DNA from: Chitinophagaceae bacterium LGM1
GTDB taxonomy: Bacteria > Bacteroidota > Bacteroidia > Chitinophagales > Chitinophagaceae
Assembly: GCA_018604165.1 (NCBI GenBank)
Contig: CP075895.1
Span: forward strand, 434,001 to 498,000
DNA length: 64,000 nt
Direction of reading: 5' to 3'
This document shows positions 43,162-51,730 of this stretch, in pieces (the stretch's first letter is position 1; each line of letters begins with the position of its first letter). The notes under the pieces are model-generated. The model was not told the DNA's origin. It searched no databases and saw nothing but the letters and a program-made list of their open reading frames with translations. Made by a program: the position numbers and the translations under genes.

Positions 43162-44433
43162 ATGCTGCCGATACAATTATTCAGGCAAAATAAGGAACTG
43201 ATACTGGAAGGACTTAAGAAAAGGAACTTTAAAGAACCCGAACTGGTAGAGGAGATAATAGCTATTGACGAAGAACGCCGCCGTATACAGGTAGAAAACG
43301 ATAATCTGGCAGCAGCCATTAATGCAGCATCTAAAAACATAGGGCATCTAATTGGGCAGAGCAAAAAAGAAGAAGCTGAAACCTTGAAAGCTGAAGTAGC
43401 ACGGCATAAAGAACAGACAAAACAATTGGCAGAGAAGTTAGCTACGCTTGAGCAAGAGCAATATGAACTGATAATACGACTGCCTAATATTCCGCATAGC
43501 ACTGTGCCGTTTGGTAAGAGTGCAGAAGATAATGAAGTAGTGAGGCAAAGTGGTACACGCCCTGACCTGAGTACACAGAAACTACCCCACTGGGAATTGA
43601 CTGAACGATACAATCTCATCAATTTTGAATTGGGTACAAAGCTGACTGGTAGCGGTTTCCCCGTGTATATTGGGCAGGGGGCAAAGTTGCAACGCGCGCT
43701 TATCGGCTATTTTCTCAATTATAATATTGACGCGGGTTATACAGAATATTACCCACCCTATATGGTGAATGAAGACTCTGCACGTGGCACAGGGCAGTTG
43801 CCCGACAAAGAGGGGCAGATGTACCATGCTGTAGCAGATAATTTTTACCTGATACCTACTGCCGAAGTACCTGTTACCAATGTGTACAGAGATGAAATAG
43901 TGAAAGAAAGCGACTTACCCATAAAGATGACAGCATATACGCCATGTTTCAGAAGAGAAGCAGGCTCTTATGGCAAAGATGTACGCGGGTTGAACAGACT
44001 TCATCAGTTTGACAAGGTGGAAATAGTGCAATTGGTGCAGCCTGAAAAAAGCTACGAAGTGCTGGAAGATATGGTGCTGCATGTAGAAAAACTGCTGCAA
44101 TCGCTGGAGTTGGAATACCGCATTTTGCGCCTTTGCGGTGGAGATATGGGCTTTACATCGGCACTTACGTATGACTTTGAAGTGTATAGCGCTGCACAGG
44201 AACGTTGGCTGGAAGTAAGCTCCACATCAAACTTTGAGAGCTTCCAAACAAACAGGCTGAAAGCGAGGTATAAAGATGCAAGCGGCAAAACACAATTGTT
44301 GCATTCACTGAATGGCAGTTCGCTGGCACTGCCGCGTGTTGTAGCTTGTCTGCTGGAAAATCACCAAACACCGGATGGCATACGCATACCAAAGGCGTTA
44401 CAGCCATATTTCGGTGCGGAATGGATTAAGTAA
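43162..44433 (+). CDS. serS: Seryl-tRNA synthetase
   Basis: 423 residues, the class II enzyme charging tRNA-Ser. The N-terminal coiled-coil arm (about residues 28-105) has 'RRIQVENDNLAAAINAASKN'. Then come motif 2 'CFRREAGSYGKDVRGLNRLH', the serine-binding 'TAEVPVTNVYRDE', and motif 3 'NGSSLALPRVVACLLENHQT'. 'SSTSNFESFQTNRLKARYK' is also typical. TAGGTTTG at 43134-43141, 21 nt upstream, is a plausible -7 box. Confidence 0.97.
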   Translation: MLPIQLFRQNKELILEGLKKRNFKEPELVEEIIAIDEERRRIQVENDNLAAAINAASKNIGHLIGQSKKEEAETLKAEVARHKEQTKQLAEKLATLEQEQYELIIRLPNIPHSTVPFGKSAEDNEVVRQSGTRPDLSTQKLPHWELTERYNLINFELGTKLTGSGFPVYIGQGAKLQRALIGYFLNYNIDAGYTEYYPPYMVNEDSARGTGQLPDKEGQMYHAVADNFYLIPTAEVPVTNVYRDEIVKESDLPIKMTAYTPCFRREAGSYGKDVRGLNRLHQFDKVEIVQLVQPEKSYEVLEDMVLHVEKLLQSLELEYRILRLCGGDMGFTSALTYDFEVYSAAQERWLEVSSTSNFESFQTNRLKARYKDASGKTQLLHSLNGSSLALPRVVACLLENHQTPDGIRIPKALQPYFGAEWIK

Positions 44434-44510
44434 TGTCCCTAAATCCCATAAAGGGGAATTGTGGTTGAACTTATTTAGGATTTAGTAATTAGTTTTTAGA
44501 ATTTTGAATC

Positions 44511-44957
44511 ATGATACAACGTATTCAATCTATATGGCTTTTGTTGGCAGCACTGTTCAGTTCGCTTGCTTTTGTTTTAGATGTATTGACTGTAAGGTGG
44601 TATGCCCTCAATGGAACAGAAATGGAAAGGGGTATTCAATTACTAGAGCATTCTAACTATATGCTAATTGCTATTGTTATTTTTACCGTTTTGCTGCCCA
44701 CACTTGCAATTTTTTTTTACAAAAACCGAAAACAGCAAAAATGGGTAGCCATATTTTCAATACTGCTAAACATAGCATTTATAGCACTATATATAGCCTC
44801 TAAAGATAAAGCAGTTGTCCAAAAGCCACCTGTTCAAAATACTGCATTTGCATTTGGTGGATTTATGCCGGTTTTCTCTATCATCTTCCTCATAATGGCT
44901 ATCAGGGGCATTAATAAAGACGAAAAGCTGGTAAAATCACTCGATAGGCTGCGCTAA
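44511..44957 (+). CDS. DUF4293 membrane protein
   Basis: 148 residues with four hydrophobic helices ('IWLLLAALFSSLAFVLDVLT', 'YMLIAIVIFTVLLPTLAIFF', 'WVAIFSILLNIAFIALYIAS', 'MPVFSIIFLIMAIRGINKD'), and the family opening 'MIQRIQSIWLLLA'. DUF4293 is restricted to Bacteroidota and has no known function. It starts 77 nt after serS in the same direction. Confidence 0.85.
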   Translation: MIQRIQSIWLLLAALFSSLAFVLDVLTVRWYALNGTEMERGIQLLEHSNYMLIAIVIFTVLLPTLAIFFYKNRKQQKWVAIFSILLNIAFIALYIASKDKAVVQKPPVQNTAFAFGGFMPVFSIIFLIMAIRGINKDEKLVKSLDRLR

Positions 44958-45051
44958 ATGCTCACATTAGCCGTTCAGTCAAAAAAAATGCAGAAACGCT
45001 AAGATTTTTGCGTTTATAAAATTATATTTGAGAACATATCTGTTAACAATT

Positions 45052-46035
45052 ATGAGATATTTGCAAGCATTTTGCTTAGGTGCTGCGGTTGCATTTGCAT
45101 CCGTGTCCCATGTTTTTGCGCAAGGCGACTCAGACCCTGGCTTCACCAATATCGGTGCTATGCGTTGGGGTTCTGCTGCCATCATTACCGAAGATGAGTA
45201 TGAATTTCAGCGTGTACACTTTAGTGTAGGCCATACATTCTCTATGGGCGAAAAAGATGTAAAGTTGAATATACCACAGCTCGAGGTGCGTCTGCCAATG
45301 ATGGAAACAGGCTATTTTGATGTACGATTACCTATAGTGTCTGCATCCGGTAGCCTTGGTAATAAGTGGGGAGCTGGCGACCTGACGGTAGCATACACAC
45401 AAGTTTTTAAAGCAGACCCTGAAACATGGACGCTACAGGCAACAGGTGGGGTGATGTTTGGGATGACAACTGCCAATAATATTGACGGTGCGTCGCGCCC
45501 ATTACCTATGTCTTATCAAAGCGGTACGGGTAGTACTGATGTTATGGTAGGATTGAATGCGACATGGAAAGAATACCTGAGTTTTGCAGTAGGTTATCAG
45601 CAACCCATCATACGGTACAATGAAAATGACTACTACAGATTGTCTTATGTAAACGACCCGATATATAATAACAGCGAATACACCATAGCAAGGAAACTAT
45701 ACAGGAACGGAGATGTGATGGCACGTATTGAAGGGCGTTTTGCAACCAACCGTTTCGGTTTCAGTGCAGGGCCATTAGCATTGTACCATGTACGCAACGA
45801 TTTGTATGAAGACCGCATGGGTTTGTGGAATGAGATAAAAGGTTCTCAGGGATTTACACTAAGTGGTGTGGGTAATATATTCCTGCGTTTCGGCAGGTAT
45901 GGTTCTTTTAAACTGGATGTAACAGGTAGCTTACCTTTTATAGAGCGAGATGTTCGCCCCGATGGTTTGTTACGTCGTTATACCATAATGCCGAGGATGA
46001 CTTTCTTCTTTAATCAACGTACATTGCTGTTCTAA
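45052..46035 (+). CDS. Outer-membrane beta-barrel-like protein
   Basis: 327 residues from the ATG at 45052, which places a signal peptide at the start ('AFCLGAAVAFASVSHVFAQ'); an in-frame ATG at 45028 is less likely. The mature protein is made of alternating beta-strand segments ('KLNIPQLEVRLPMMETGYF', 'LTVAYTQVFKADPETWTLQA') and ends 'MTFFFNQRTLLF', with the terminal Phe that barrel assembly expects. It resembles generic transporter-like porins; no specific family is recognised. TATATTTG at 45023-45030 may be its -7 box. Confidence 0.8.
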   Translation: MRYLQAFCLGAAVAFASVSHVFAQGDSDPGFTNIGAMRWGSAAIITEDEYEFQRVHFSVGHTFSMGEKDVKLNIPQLEVRLPMMETGYFDVRLPIVSASGSLGNKWGAGDLTVAYTQVFKADPETWTLQATGGVMFGMTTANNIDGASRPLPMSYQSGTGSTDVMVGLNATWKEYLSFAVGYQQPIIRYNENDYYRLSYVNDPIYNNSEYTIARKLYRNGDVMARIEGRFATNRFGFSAGPLALYHVRNDLYEDRMGLWNEIKGSQGFTLSGVGNIFLRFGRYGSFKLDVTGSLPFIERDVRPDGLLRRYTIMPRMTFFFNQRTLLF

Positions 46036-46053
46036 TAACAGCATGGATAATAT

Positions 46054-46082
46054 AGAAAAGGGAGCAATTTGCTCCCTTTTCT
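46054..46082. terminator. Bidirectional terminator between convergent genes
   Basis: 12-bp stem agaaaagggagc / gctcccttttct (46054-46065, 46071-46082) between the barrel gene and murA, with A/T runs on both sides. Confidence 0.85.
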
Positions 46083-46085
46083 GTT

Positions 46086-47408
46086 CTAGTCAACTTTTAC
46101 TCGTTTGATGTCTGCACCTAATGCTATCAGGCGTTGGTCAATGCGTTCGTAACCACGGTCTATCTGGTCAATGTTTTGTATAATGCTTTTGCCTTTGGCA
46201 GACAGGGCCGCAATAAGTAGTGCAACACCCGCACGTATATCGGGCGACGACATGGTGATACCGCGTAGTGGCATTTGCCTGTCAAGCCCTATTACTACAG
46301 CACGGTGTGGGTCGCACAGCACTATCTGCGCACCCATCTCTATCAGTTTATCTACAAAGAAAAGGCGGCTTTCAAACATTTTTTGATGCACCAATACGGT
46401 GCCTTTCGCTTGCGTGGCAGTAACTAAAATGATACTCAGTAAATCAGGTGTAAAGCCCGGCCATGGATGATCATACACTGTAAGGATAGAACCGTCTATA
46501 AATTTTTGTATGCGATATTGTTCTTGTTTGGGTATATGAATATCATCTCCGTTTATCTGCAGTACAATGCCAAGACGCTGAAATATTTCGGGTATCACAC
46601 CCAGATGCGCAACATCGCAATTGCGTATGGTTAGCTCGCTTTGTGTCATAGCTGCCATACCTATAAAGGAGCCTACTTCTATCATGTCTGCCAGCATACG
46701 GTGTGTGCAGCCTTTAAGCTTTGTAACACCATGTATGGTTAGCATATTAGAGCCTATACCGCTGATATTAGCTCCCATACTGTTGAGCATGTGGCAAAGC
46801 TGCTGTACATACGGCTCACAAGCGGCATTGTAGATAACCGTAGTACCCTCAGCCATTACTGCTGCCATTATAATGTTGGCACTACCTGTAACGGAAGGTT
46901 CTTCCATCAGTATATACGCGCCTTTTAGTTTGCTACCGTCAAGCGAAAAAAGGCTTTGTTCATTATCGTAATCGAATACGACGCCCAACTTTTCAAAACC
47001 ACGTATATGTGTATCGAGCCTGCGACGGCCTATTTTGTCACCGCCCGGCTGTGGTATGTGGGCTTTGCGAAAGCGTGCTATCATAGGGCCGGCCAACATC
47101 ACTGCACCACGTAACTTACCCGATTTCTTTTTGAAGTTTTTGTCTGTAAAATACTCTGTGTTGATATTGGTGGCTTGCAATACAACTGTATTGGCTGCCA
47201 GGCGCGATACTTTGACACCCATATCGCCCAATACCTCGATGAGCATATTCACATCCAGTATATCGGGTACGTTGGTAAACGTAACAGGCTCGTCTGTAAG
47301 CAATGCGGCACACAACACCTGCAATGCCTCGTTCTTTGCACCCTGTGGTGTTATTGTGCCATTTAGCGTATTGCCACCTCGTATTTCGAAAGCACCCATT
47401 TTATACAA
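46086..47408 (-). CDS. murA: UDP-N-acetylglucosamine 1-carboxyvinyltransferase, Cys-to-Asp variant
   Basis: 440 residues; catalyses the first committed step of peptidoglycan synthesis, transferring enolpyruvate from PEP to UDP-GlcNAc. 'GGNTLNGTITPQGAKNEALQ' contains the conserved Lys-Asn, 'GVTKLKGCTHRMLADMIEVG' is the central motif and 'DIRAGVALLIAALSAKGKS' the C-terminal one. In the flexible catalytic loop the sequence is 'PQPGGDKIGRRRLDTH': Asp at residue 124 (codon 47037-47039) replaces the Cys that fosfomycin alkylates in most bacteria. Such enzymes are active but intrinsically insensitive to fosfomycin. It follows DUF4290 by 3 nt. Confidence 0.95.
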   Translation of the reverse strand: MYKMGAFEIRGGNTLNGTITPQGAKNEALQVLCAALLTDEPVTFTNVPDILDVNMLIEVLGDMGVKVSRLAANTVVLQATNINTEYFTDKNFKKKSGKLRGAVMLAGPMIARFRKAHIPQPGGDKIGRRRLDTHIRGFEKLGVVFDYDNEQSLFSLDGSKLKGAYILMEEPSVTGSANIIMAAVMAEGTTVIYNAACEPYVQQLCHMLNSMGANISGIGSNMLTIHGVTKLKGCTHRMLADMIEVGSFIGMAAMTQSELTIRNCDVAHLGVIPEIFQRLGIVLQINGDDIHIPKQEQYRIQKFIDGSILTVYDHPWPGFTPDLLSIILVTATQAKGTVLVHQKMFESRLFFVDKLIEMGAQIVLCDPHRAVVIGLDRQMPLRGITMSSPDIRAGVALLIAALSAKGKSIIQNIDQIDRGYERIDQRLIALGADIKRVKVD

Positions 47409-47411
47409 AAA

Positions 47412-48110
47412 TTATTTATTCTTGTTTTTGTTGAATTTACGGTTTTTATTGTACCCGTTATTATTGTTGCCGTAACCACCACCGCGGTTGTTGTTGTTGC
47501 GATTATTATTATTGTTGTTGTTACGATTGCGGTTATTGTTGTTATTATTGTTTTTGAAGTTGGTGCGTGTATCGAAATAAACACGGTAACCGCCTGGCTC
47601 GTACATCAGCTCACCATTAGTAAGAGCAGCCAATTCGGTGCGTATCATATCATCGTGTACGGGCTCTTTGTGCCAGTTGGTATATGCCAGTTTCATGTAG
47701 TAGCCGATGATTTGCGTAAAGCCTTGCTTCTTTTCAGGGTCCGTTTCTTTCAATGCTTTTTCTATCAGCGCATCCATGTTTTTACCTAGATGCCTGTTCT
47801 CAATACCACTTTGCGGATACGGGATAACTTCGGGCTTTTTGAACACTTGCTCGGGAGTAGGTGCAGGGTATGGTGCATCTACATCTAATTTGAAATCAGT
47901 CATCTGATACAAGTGATCCCATAATTTGTGTTTATAGTCTTCTATTTGTTTCAGATGTGGGTTGAGTGTGCCCATCAGCTCTACAATGGCTTCGGCATTG
48001 CGCAAACGTTTAGCGCGGTCTTCTATCGTCACTAAGTATTCTACCATGCGTTGCACATTTCGTCCGTATTCGGGCATCAGCATTTTACTGCGTATAGTAT
48101 TGTATTCCAT
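47412..48110 (-). CDS. DUF4290 protein with Asn-rich tail
   Basis: 232 residues. The N-terminal about 180 match the DUF4290 family: 'MEYNTIRSKMLMPEYGRNVQ', 'RMVEYLVTIEDRAKRLRNAE', 'GTLNPHLKQIEDYKHKLWDH' and 'YMKLAYTNWHKEPVHDD'. The C-terminus is low complexity: runs of Asn and Arg with Gly, then a Lys/Asn basic end, resembling RNA-binding or disordered tails. The function is unknown; the family is conserved in Bacteroidota and commonly next to murA, as here (3-nt gap). Confidence 0.88.
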   Translation of the reverse strand: MEYNTIRSKMLMPEYGRNVQRMVEYLVTIEDRAKRLRNAEAIVELMGTLNPHLKQIEDYKHKLWDHLYQMTDFKLDVDAPYPAPTPEQVFKKPEVIPYPQSGIENRHLGKNMDALIEKALKETDPEKKQGFTQIIGYYMKLAYTNWHKEPVHDDMIRTELAALTNGELMYEPGGYRVYFDTRTNFKNNNNNNNRNRNNNNNNNRNNNNRGGGYGNNNNGYNKNRKFNKNKNK

Positions 48111-48629
48111 TATCAGTATTAAATATAAAGTAAAAAGATTGTTGCCGATGCGTATCGGCTATGCAATGATTGTAACAAAAGTGTGGCGATATGCCAGCGA
48201 CTAAGGATTACGATATCTGATGGTACGTCTTGATTGTGAAAAGAGAGGCAATCAATATTACCGAAGTGCTGTACAAATGTAGTGAATTACTGCAGGTATT
48301 ATACACTCATTTAGTTTTTTTACTCTTTTCTATTTCCTTTAGCAGGTTCCATTTCTTCATGTAGAACCACATTGGTTCAAACCCTATACGCTTCTTGCAA
48401 ACATCAAGGCTATACAGGCTTTCTATTAGTAATGTGTATTATTTCCTGCTTTCAGCCATTGCAGATTGGTGCAATTCTGCACTTGCTTAATAGTTGACTT
48501 CATTAAAAAACTTATCAGCATTGTGTGATAAGTTTTTGTGTCATATTGTCTTGCTGGCTGCCTTTGATTGTGACCAATATATAAAAGATAGTATTAATGA
48601 TAAGTGCTTCATTTTAGTAGTATTTTCAA
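48111..48629. other. Gene-poor region between the M56 gene and DUF4290
   Basis: About 520 nt. It holds one short decayed-looking minus-strand frame (listed separately) and otherwise nothing I can support: no tRNA, no clear hairpin and no promoter match. Confidence 0.4.
48307..48438 (-). pseudogene. Possible 3' remnant of a gene
   Basis: The minus strand is open for 44 codons ending in TGA, with no start codon at its head; the reading frame is interrupted upstream by stops. The translated end 'CKKRIGFEPMWFYMKKWNLL' then 'KEIEKSKKTK' has the composition of a real protein C-terminus rather than random sequence. It lies in an otherwise empty stretch. I cannot name the parent family; this is a tentative call. 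Confidence 0.3.
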
Positions 48630-50096
48630 CTACAATTTAACCACTCTTCCGCCTTTTACTTCAAATGCATTCCATTGAATATTGTTATCTATAATTACGT
48701 TTACTTCCTCTCCGTTTACTACGCCAGCTTCATGTTTGGGCGCATCATTCATTAGTCTGGCAACTTTTTTAGCAAATGCGTCTTGCTGTGTTTTGCTCAA
48801 TTTTCTGGTGGAGTCTTCTTTGCTACCCCATTTGGCCGTTTTAATGCCTGCATAATCAAAATAGACAATATTGCCCTTCTTGTCAATAATAATATTATCC
48901 ATTTCTATGTAATACTCGCCGTCCTTCAATTTACGAATATCGTCTTTCATGTTGCTTAACAGGTATTCTTTAACAGCCAGACTGTTGACAGCCGGTTTTG
49001 TAATGGGTTTTGAACCTTGTGTATAAGGTGTGTTTTTTCTTAGCTCGTCAATCTCATCCATGTCATACAACTTTTCGCCATTTAACATTATGGGTGAAGG
49101 TTCTCTACTTACTATTTTCATCATTTCTTGACCGGTAACAGGGTCAACAACAAACACGGTATCGTTTTGCCATATTTTAAACTCTACCACATTTCCTCTG
49201 TAAGTAACAGTGTTGTCTTTTTTTATTCTCTTGTCGTCGGAGAATGCATTTTTTGTAAAGCACAAGATGCACACTACCAATAGCGGCACAGTAATGAAGC
49301 GTTTGGTTTGTGCACTGCGCGAAGATTTTTTTGTCAGCATAACGATACGTTTTTTTATGGGTGAACGATTGAATGAATGTGAAAGGGCAGGGGCTGATGA
49401 AAGAATGGCTTGTTCTATTAAGAATGTACCATACTCCTGTGGCTTTTTATCAACTGCTTTATCTGCCTGATATTCGTGTACTATCAAGAGCCTGTTGTAA
49501 TAAACATACACCAACGGATGAAACCAGCAAGCTATTTTTGCCAACTGAAACAATAGTAAATCCACAACGTGTAATGCATGCCCGTGTTGTTCTTCATGTG
49601 TTAGTATCATTTTCAGCTCTTCTGCTTCATAATCGCTACGGCTCCTGATAAATACATACCTGAAAGCTGAAAACGGGCTATGGCTTTGTCCTGTTTCTAC
49701 AATAGTCCAAACGCCATCTTTAGATTTGCTACCCTTTCTATATAGGCCAACTATTTTGAAAACATCTTTCAATAACCATAAGAAGCTGATGGCTACGCCT
49801 GCTGCATATAATATCAGCAGTGCATCTTGCCAATTGATGCTTTTATATACTACGCGCGACTGAACAATAGCCTGCTTGATAGTGGCCGCATTTTCAATAG
49901 CGGGGCGGCTAATATTGCTACTTAATACGACTGATGTTTCGTGCCAAGACCAAAATGGTAATAATATACCCAGCAATAAAGTGCCACTCAGGTACATGCG
50001 GTTGAAACTATGAAATGTTTCTTTGCGCAGAAACAAATCGAAAACCAAGAGGCTAAGCAGCCAGATAGCTGTCATGTTGAGCAAATACTGTAGCAT
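48630..50096 (-). CDS. M56 (BlaR1-like) membrane metallopeptidase with unusual sensor domain
   Basis: 488 residues. N-terminal membrane helices ('TAIWLLSLLVFDLFL', 'LLILYAAGVAISFLWLL') precede the cytoplasmic zinc protease with HExxH in 'LTHEEQHGHALHVVDLLLFQ' and the downstream Glu in 'NRLLIVHEYQADKAVD'. A last membrane helix ('ITVPLLVVCILCFTKNAF') leads to a periplasmic C-terminal region of about 200 residues. In BlaR1 that region is a penicillin-binding sensor; here it is a different module ('IMLNGEKLYDMDEIDEL', 'NIIIDKKGNIVYFDYAGI'). BlaR1-type proteins destroy the BlaI repressor on signal; that is expected here. It lies 2 nt after the blaI-like gene. Confidence 0.9.
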   Translation of the reverse strand: MLQYLLNMTAIWLLSLLVFDLFLRKETFHSFNRMYLSGTLLLGILLPFWSWHETSVVLSSNISRPAIENAATIKQAIVQSRVVYKSINWQDALLILYAAGVAISFLWLLKDVFKIVGLYRKGSKSKDGVWTIVETGQSHSPFSAFRYVFIRSRSDYEAEELKMILTHEEQHGHALHVVDLLLFQLAKIACWFHPLVYVYYNRLLIVHEYQADKAVDKKPQEYGTFLIEQAILSSAPALSHSFNRSPIKKRIVMLTKKSSRSAQTKRFITVPLLVVCILCFTKNAFSDDKRIKKDNTVTYRGNVVEFKIWQNDTVFVVDPVTGQEMMKIVSREPSPIMLNGEKLYDMDEIDELRKNTPYTQGSKPITKPAVNSLAVKEYLLSNMKDDIRKLKDGEYYIEMDNIIIDKKGNIVYFDYAGIKTAKWGSKEDSTRKLSKTQQDAFAKKVARLMNDAPKHEAGVVNGEEVNVIIDNNIQWNAFEVKGGRVVKL

Positions 50097-50098
50097 AC

Positions 50099-50482
50099 CT
50101 ATTTCTTTTTATTGTTATCAAGCGTTTTCAGTAAATCGTTCAGTTCTTTGAGGTTCATATCCTCGTTCTGTACCAGAAAACTGACTAATTGCTTTGGCGA
50201 GCCGCCAAAGTATTTATCCATCAGGCTCGACACACCTTGTTTTGCATATTCTTCTTTACTGATAACGGGAAAGTATTCATGCGTCTTACCATAAGCCTTG
50301 TGATCTACAAAACCTTTCTTTTCCAATATCCTGACTACGGATGAAACCGTACTGTGTGGAATGTCCGGATCGCCGAGATGTTCAATAATATCACGAACTA
50401 AGCAGCGTTCCATCTGCCAGATGATGTGCATTACTTCTTCTTCTGCTTTTGTAAGTGGAGATACCGATACTTTACGTTTCAT
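50099..50482 (-). CDS. BlaI/MecI/CopY-family transcriptional repressor
   Basis: 127 residues. The winged-helix DNA-binding domain reads 'PLTKAEEEVMHIIWQMERCL', 'DIIEHLGDPDIPHSTVSSVV' (recognition helix) and 'RILEKKGFVDHKAYGKTHEY', followed by a dimerisation tail. BlaI-type repressors bind dyads and are cut by the partner M56 protease. The partner gene follows 2 nt later. The promoter region contains a matching dyad that overlaps the -7 box, so the gene is probably autorepressed. Confidence 0.93.
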   Translation of the reverse strand: MKRKVSVSPLTKAEEEVMHIIWQMERCLVRDIIEHLGDPDIPHSTVSSVVRILEKKGFVDHKAYGKTHEYFPVISKEEYAKQGVSSLMDKYFGGSPKQLVSFLVQNEDMNLKELNDLLKTLDNNKKK

Positions 50483-50516
50483 AACGTAAATATACGTTAC
50501 TAAACGTAAAATGCAA
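50482..50516 (-). promoter_or_regulatory. Promoter and overlapping dyad operator of blaI-M56
   Basis: On the minus strand, TTG (50514-50516), 19 nt, then TATATTTA (50487-50494), close to TAnnTTTG. The -7 box lies inside the dyad TAACGTA-N4-TACGTTA (50482-50499), whose left arm touches the start codon. A further half-site TAAACGTA is at 50501-50508, and TTACGTTT occurs just inside the gene. The overlap is what an autorepressor site should look like. Confidence 0.7.
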
Positions 50517-50521
50517 ATTTT

Positions 50522-51079
50522 TTATTGCGCCAGTCGGAAATTACTCTTTATGTCTATGCGGAATGGCACGCGCTCGCCGTCTATTACCAAGGGTATTAGT
50601 TCAATATCCAGCAATGCTTTTTCTAAAAGCGAATGGATGGTTTTGTATTGTTGTTCGGTAAGCAGTACCTCGCGAGATGCAGTAAAAGCATCAGGTGTGT
50701 AGAATACAATTTTACCCTGTTCGTTTATTACCAAATCGGGCAACTCATAAGTGTAGCTGCCAGCGGGCAATTCATCGCGGATGGTTTTGAAAACGGCTTC
50801 TATACAATCCGTTACGGTACTTACTGCTGCATTATGTATGAAATCTGTTTCATCCGTCGTATAGATAGTATTGCCGTTCATACGCAAGGGCACCAAAGGG
50901 TGTTTAACTATAGACCTTACCTGCACATAGGTGTGCGGATGCATGGAAATTAATGTATCAGGGCTTTGGCGAGCAACCTCAATTATATTGCCATTATGCT
51001 TTATGGTAAAGGTGTCGCGGTTACCAGCAATGGCAACCAACGGGAGCATACATAATATGGTGATGAGGATTTTGAGCAT
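50522..51079 (-). CDS. Secreted protein resembling the M56 sensor domain (paralogue A)
   Basis: 185 residues with a signal peptide ('LKILITILCMLPLVAIAGN'). The mature part follows the same order as the periplasmic region of the M56 protein: 'TIKHNGNIIEV' (compare 'VTYRGNVVEFK'), 'PLRMNGNTIYTTDETDF' (compare 'PIMLNGEKLYDMDEIDE'), 'LPDLVINEQGKIVFYTPDAF' (compare 'NIIIDKKGNIVYFDYAG') and a C-terminal 'PLVIDGERVPFRIDI'. It is therefore a stand-alone version of that domain. It lies upstream of blaI by 39 nt, in the same direction. Function unknown; it may compete for, or present, the signal. Confidence 0.78.
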   Translation of the reverse strand: MLKILITILCMLPLVAIAGNRDTFTIKHNGNIIEVARQSPDTLISMHPHTYVQVRSIVKHPLVPLRMNGNTIYTTDETDFIHNAAVSTVTDCIEAVFKTIRDELPAGSYTYELPDLVINEQGKIVFYTPDAFTASREVLLTEQQYKTIHSLLEKALLDIELIPLVIDGERVPFRIDIKSNFRLAQ

Positions 51080-51081
51080 TA

Positions 51082-51696
51082 CTAATCAATATCGAAACTA
51101 TAAGTAAGATAATTGTAATAGGGAGTAGCATTACCTGCTATCATCAATGGCGTATATTCAAGTTTGCCAATAGAATGAGTCAATTTGTTATTGATGGCTT
51201 TAGCAATATTGTCAGATAAGGGTAACATAGCTGGCTTCACGTGTTGCCGATCGATGTGCTTACGTCGTACAATGCCTTCTGTACGGAAGTACACTATTTT
51301 ACCCTGCTCGTTGATAACAACATCTTTAAATACTATTTCATAAGAACCAGTTGCCAATTGCTTCTTTTCTTTTTTTATTTCTTTATCAAATACATTACAT
51401 GCATTTACATGATCTGCTACCCATATTTGTCCGTTACGGAAATTATTAACTGTATCTGTTTTCCTATCTTTGATATAATATATCTCTTTGCCGTTTAGCA
51501 ATATCGGCTTGGGTTGTCCGTATTCTACAGTACGTTGCTCGTTGGTATTTGCTATGTGTAGCTCTTTGGTGGTAGTGGCAGAAAATACAATCACATCGCC
51601 TTTTTCGGTAGTGATTGTTTTGCCATTAGCAATCTTGTCTGTGGCAGAAGCCTGTATTGTACAAAGGCTTAGCAGAAGTAATGCAACTATTCGCAT
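51082..51696 (-). CDS. Secreted protein resembling the M56 sensor domain (paralogue B)
   Basis: 204 residues from the ATG at 51696, chosen because it starts a clean signal peptide ('RIVALLLLSLCTIQASAT'); the ATG at 51729 lies almost on the lon terminator. The mature part repeats the same plan as paralogue A: 'TEKGDVIVFSATTT', 'KPILLNGKEIYYIKDR', 'FKDVVINEQGKIVYFRTEG' and 'PLMIAGNATPYYNYLTY'. It precedes paralogue A by 2 nt, so both are probably translated from one transcript that may run on into blaI-M56. Function unknown. Confidence 0.78.
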   Translation of the reverse strand: MRIVALLLLSLCTIQASATDKIANGKTITTEKGDVIVFSATTTKELHIANTNEQRTVEYGQPKPILLNGKEIYYIKDRKTDTVNNFRNGQIWVADHVNACNVFDKEIKKEKKQLATGSYEIVFKDVVINEQGKIVYFRTEGIVRRKHIDRQHVKPAMLPLSDNIAKAINNKLTHSIGKLEYTPLMIAGNATPYYNYLTYSFDID

Positions 51697-51730
51697 CAGG
51701 TATAAGTATTTAACTAAAAATACATACAAA

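Noticed and set aside
47440-47560. Asn-codon repeat as a regulatory or simple-sequence locus
   Set aside because: It is the coding sequence of the Asn/Arg/Gly-rich tail of the DUF4290 protein.
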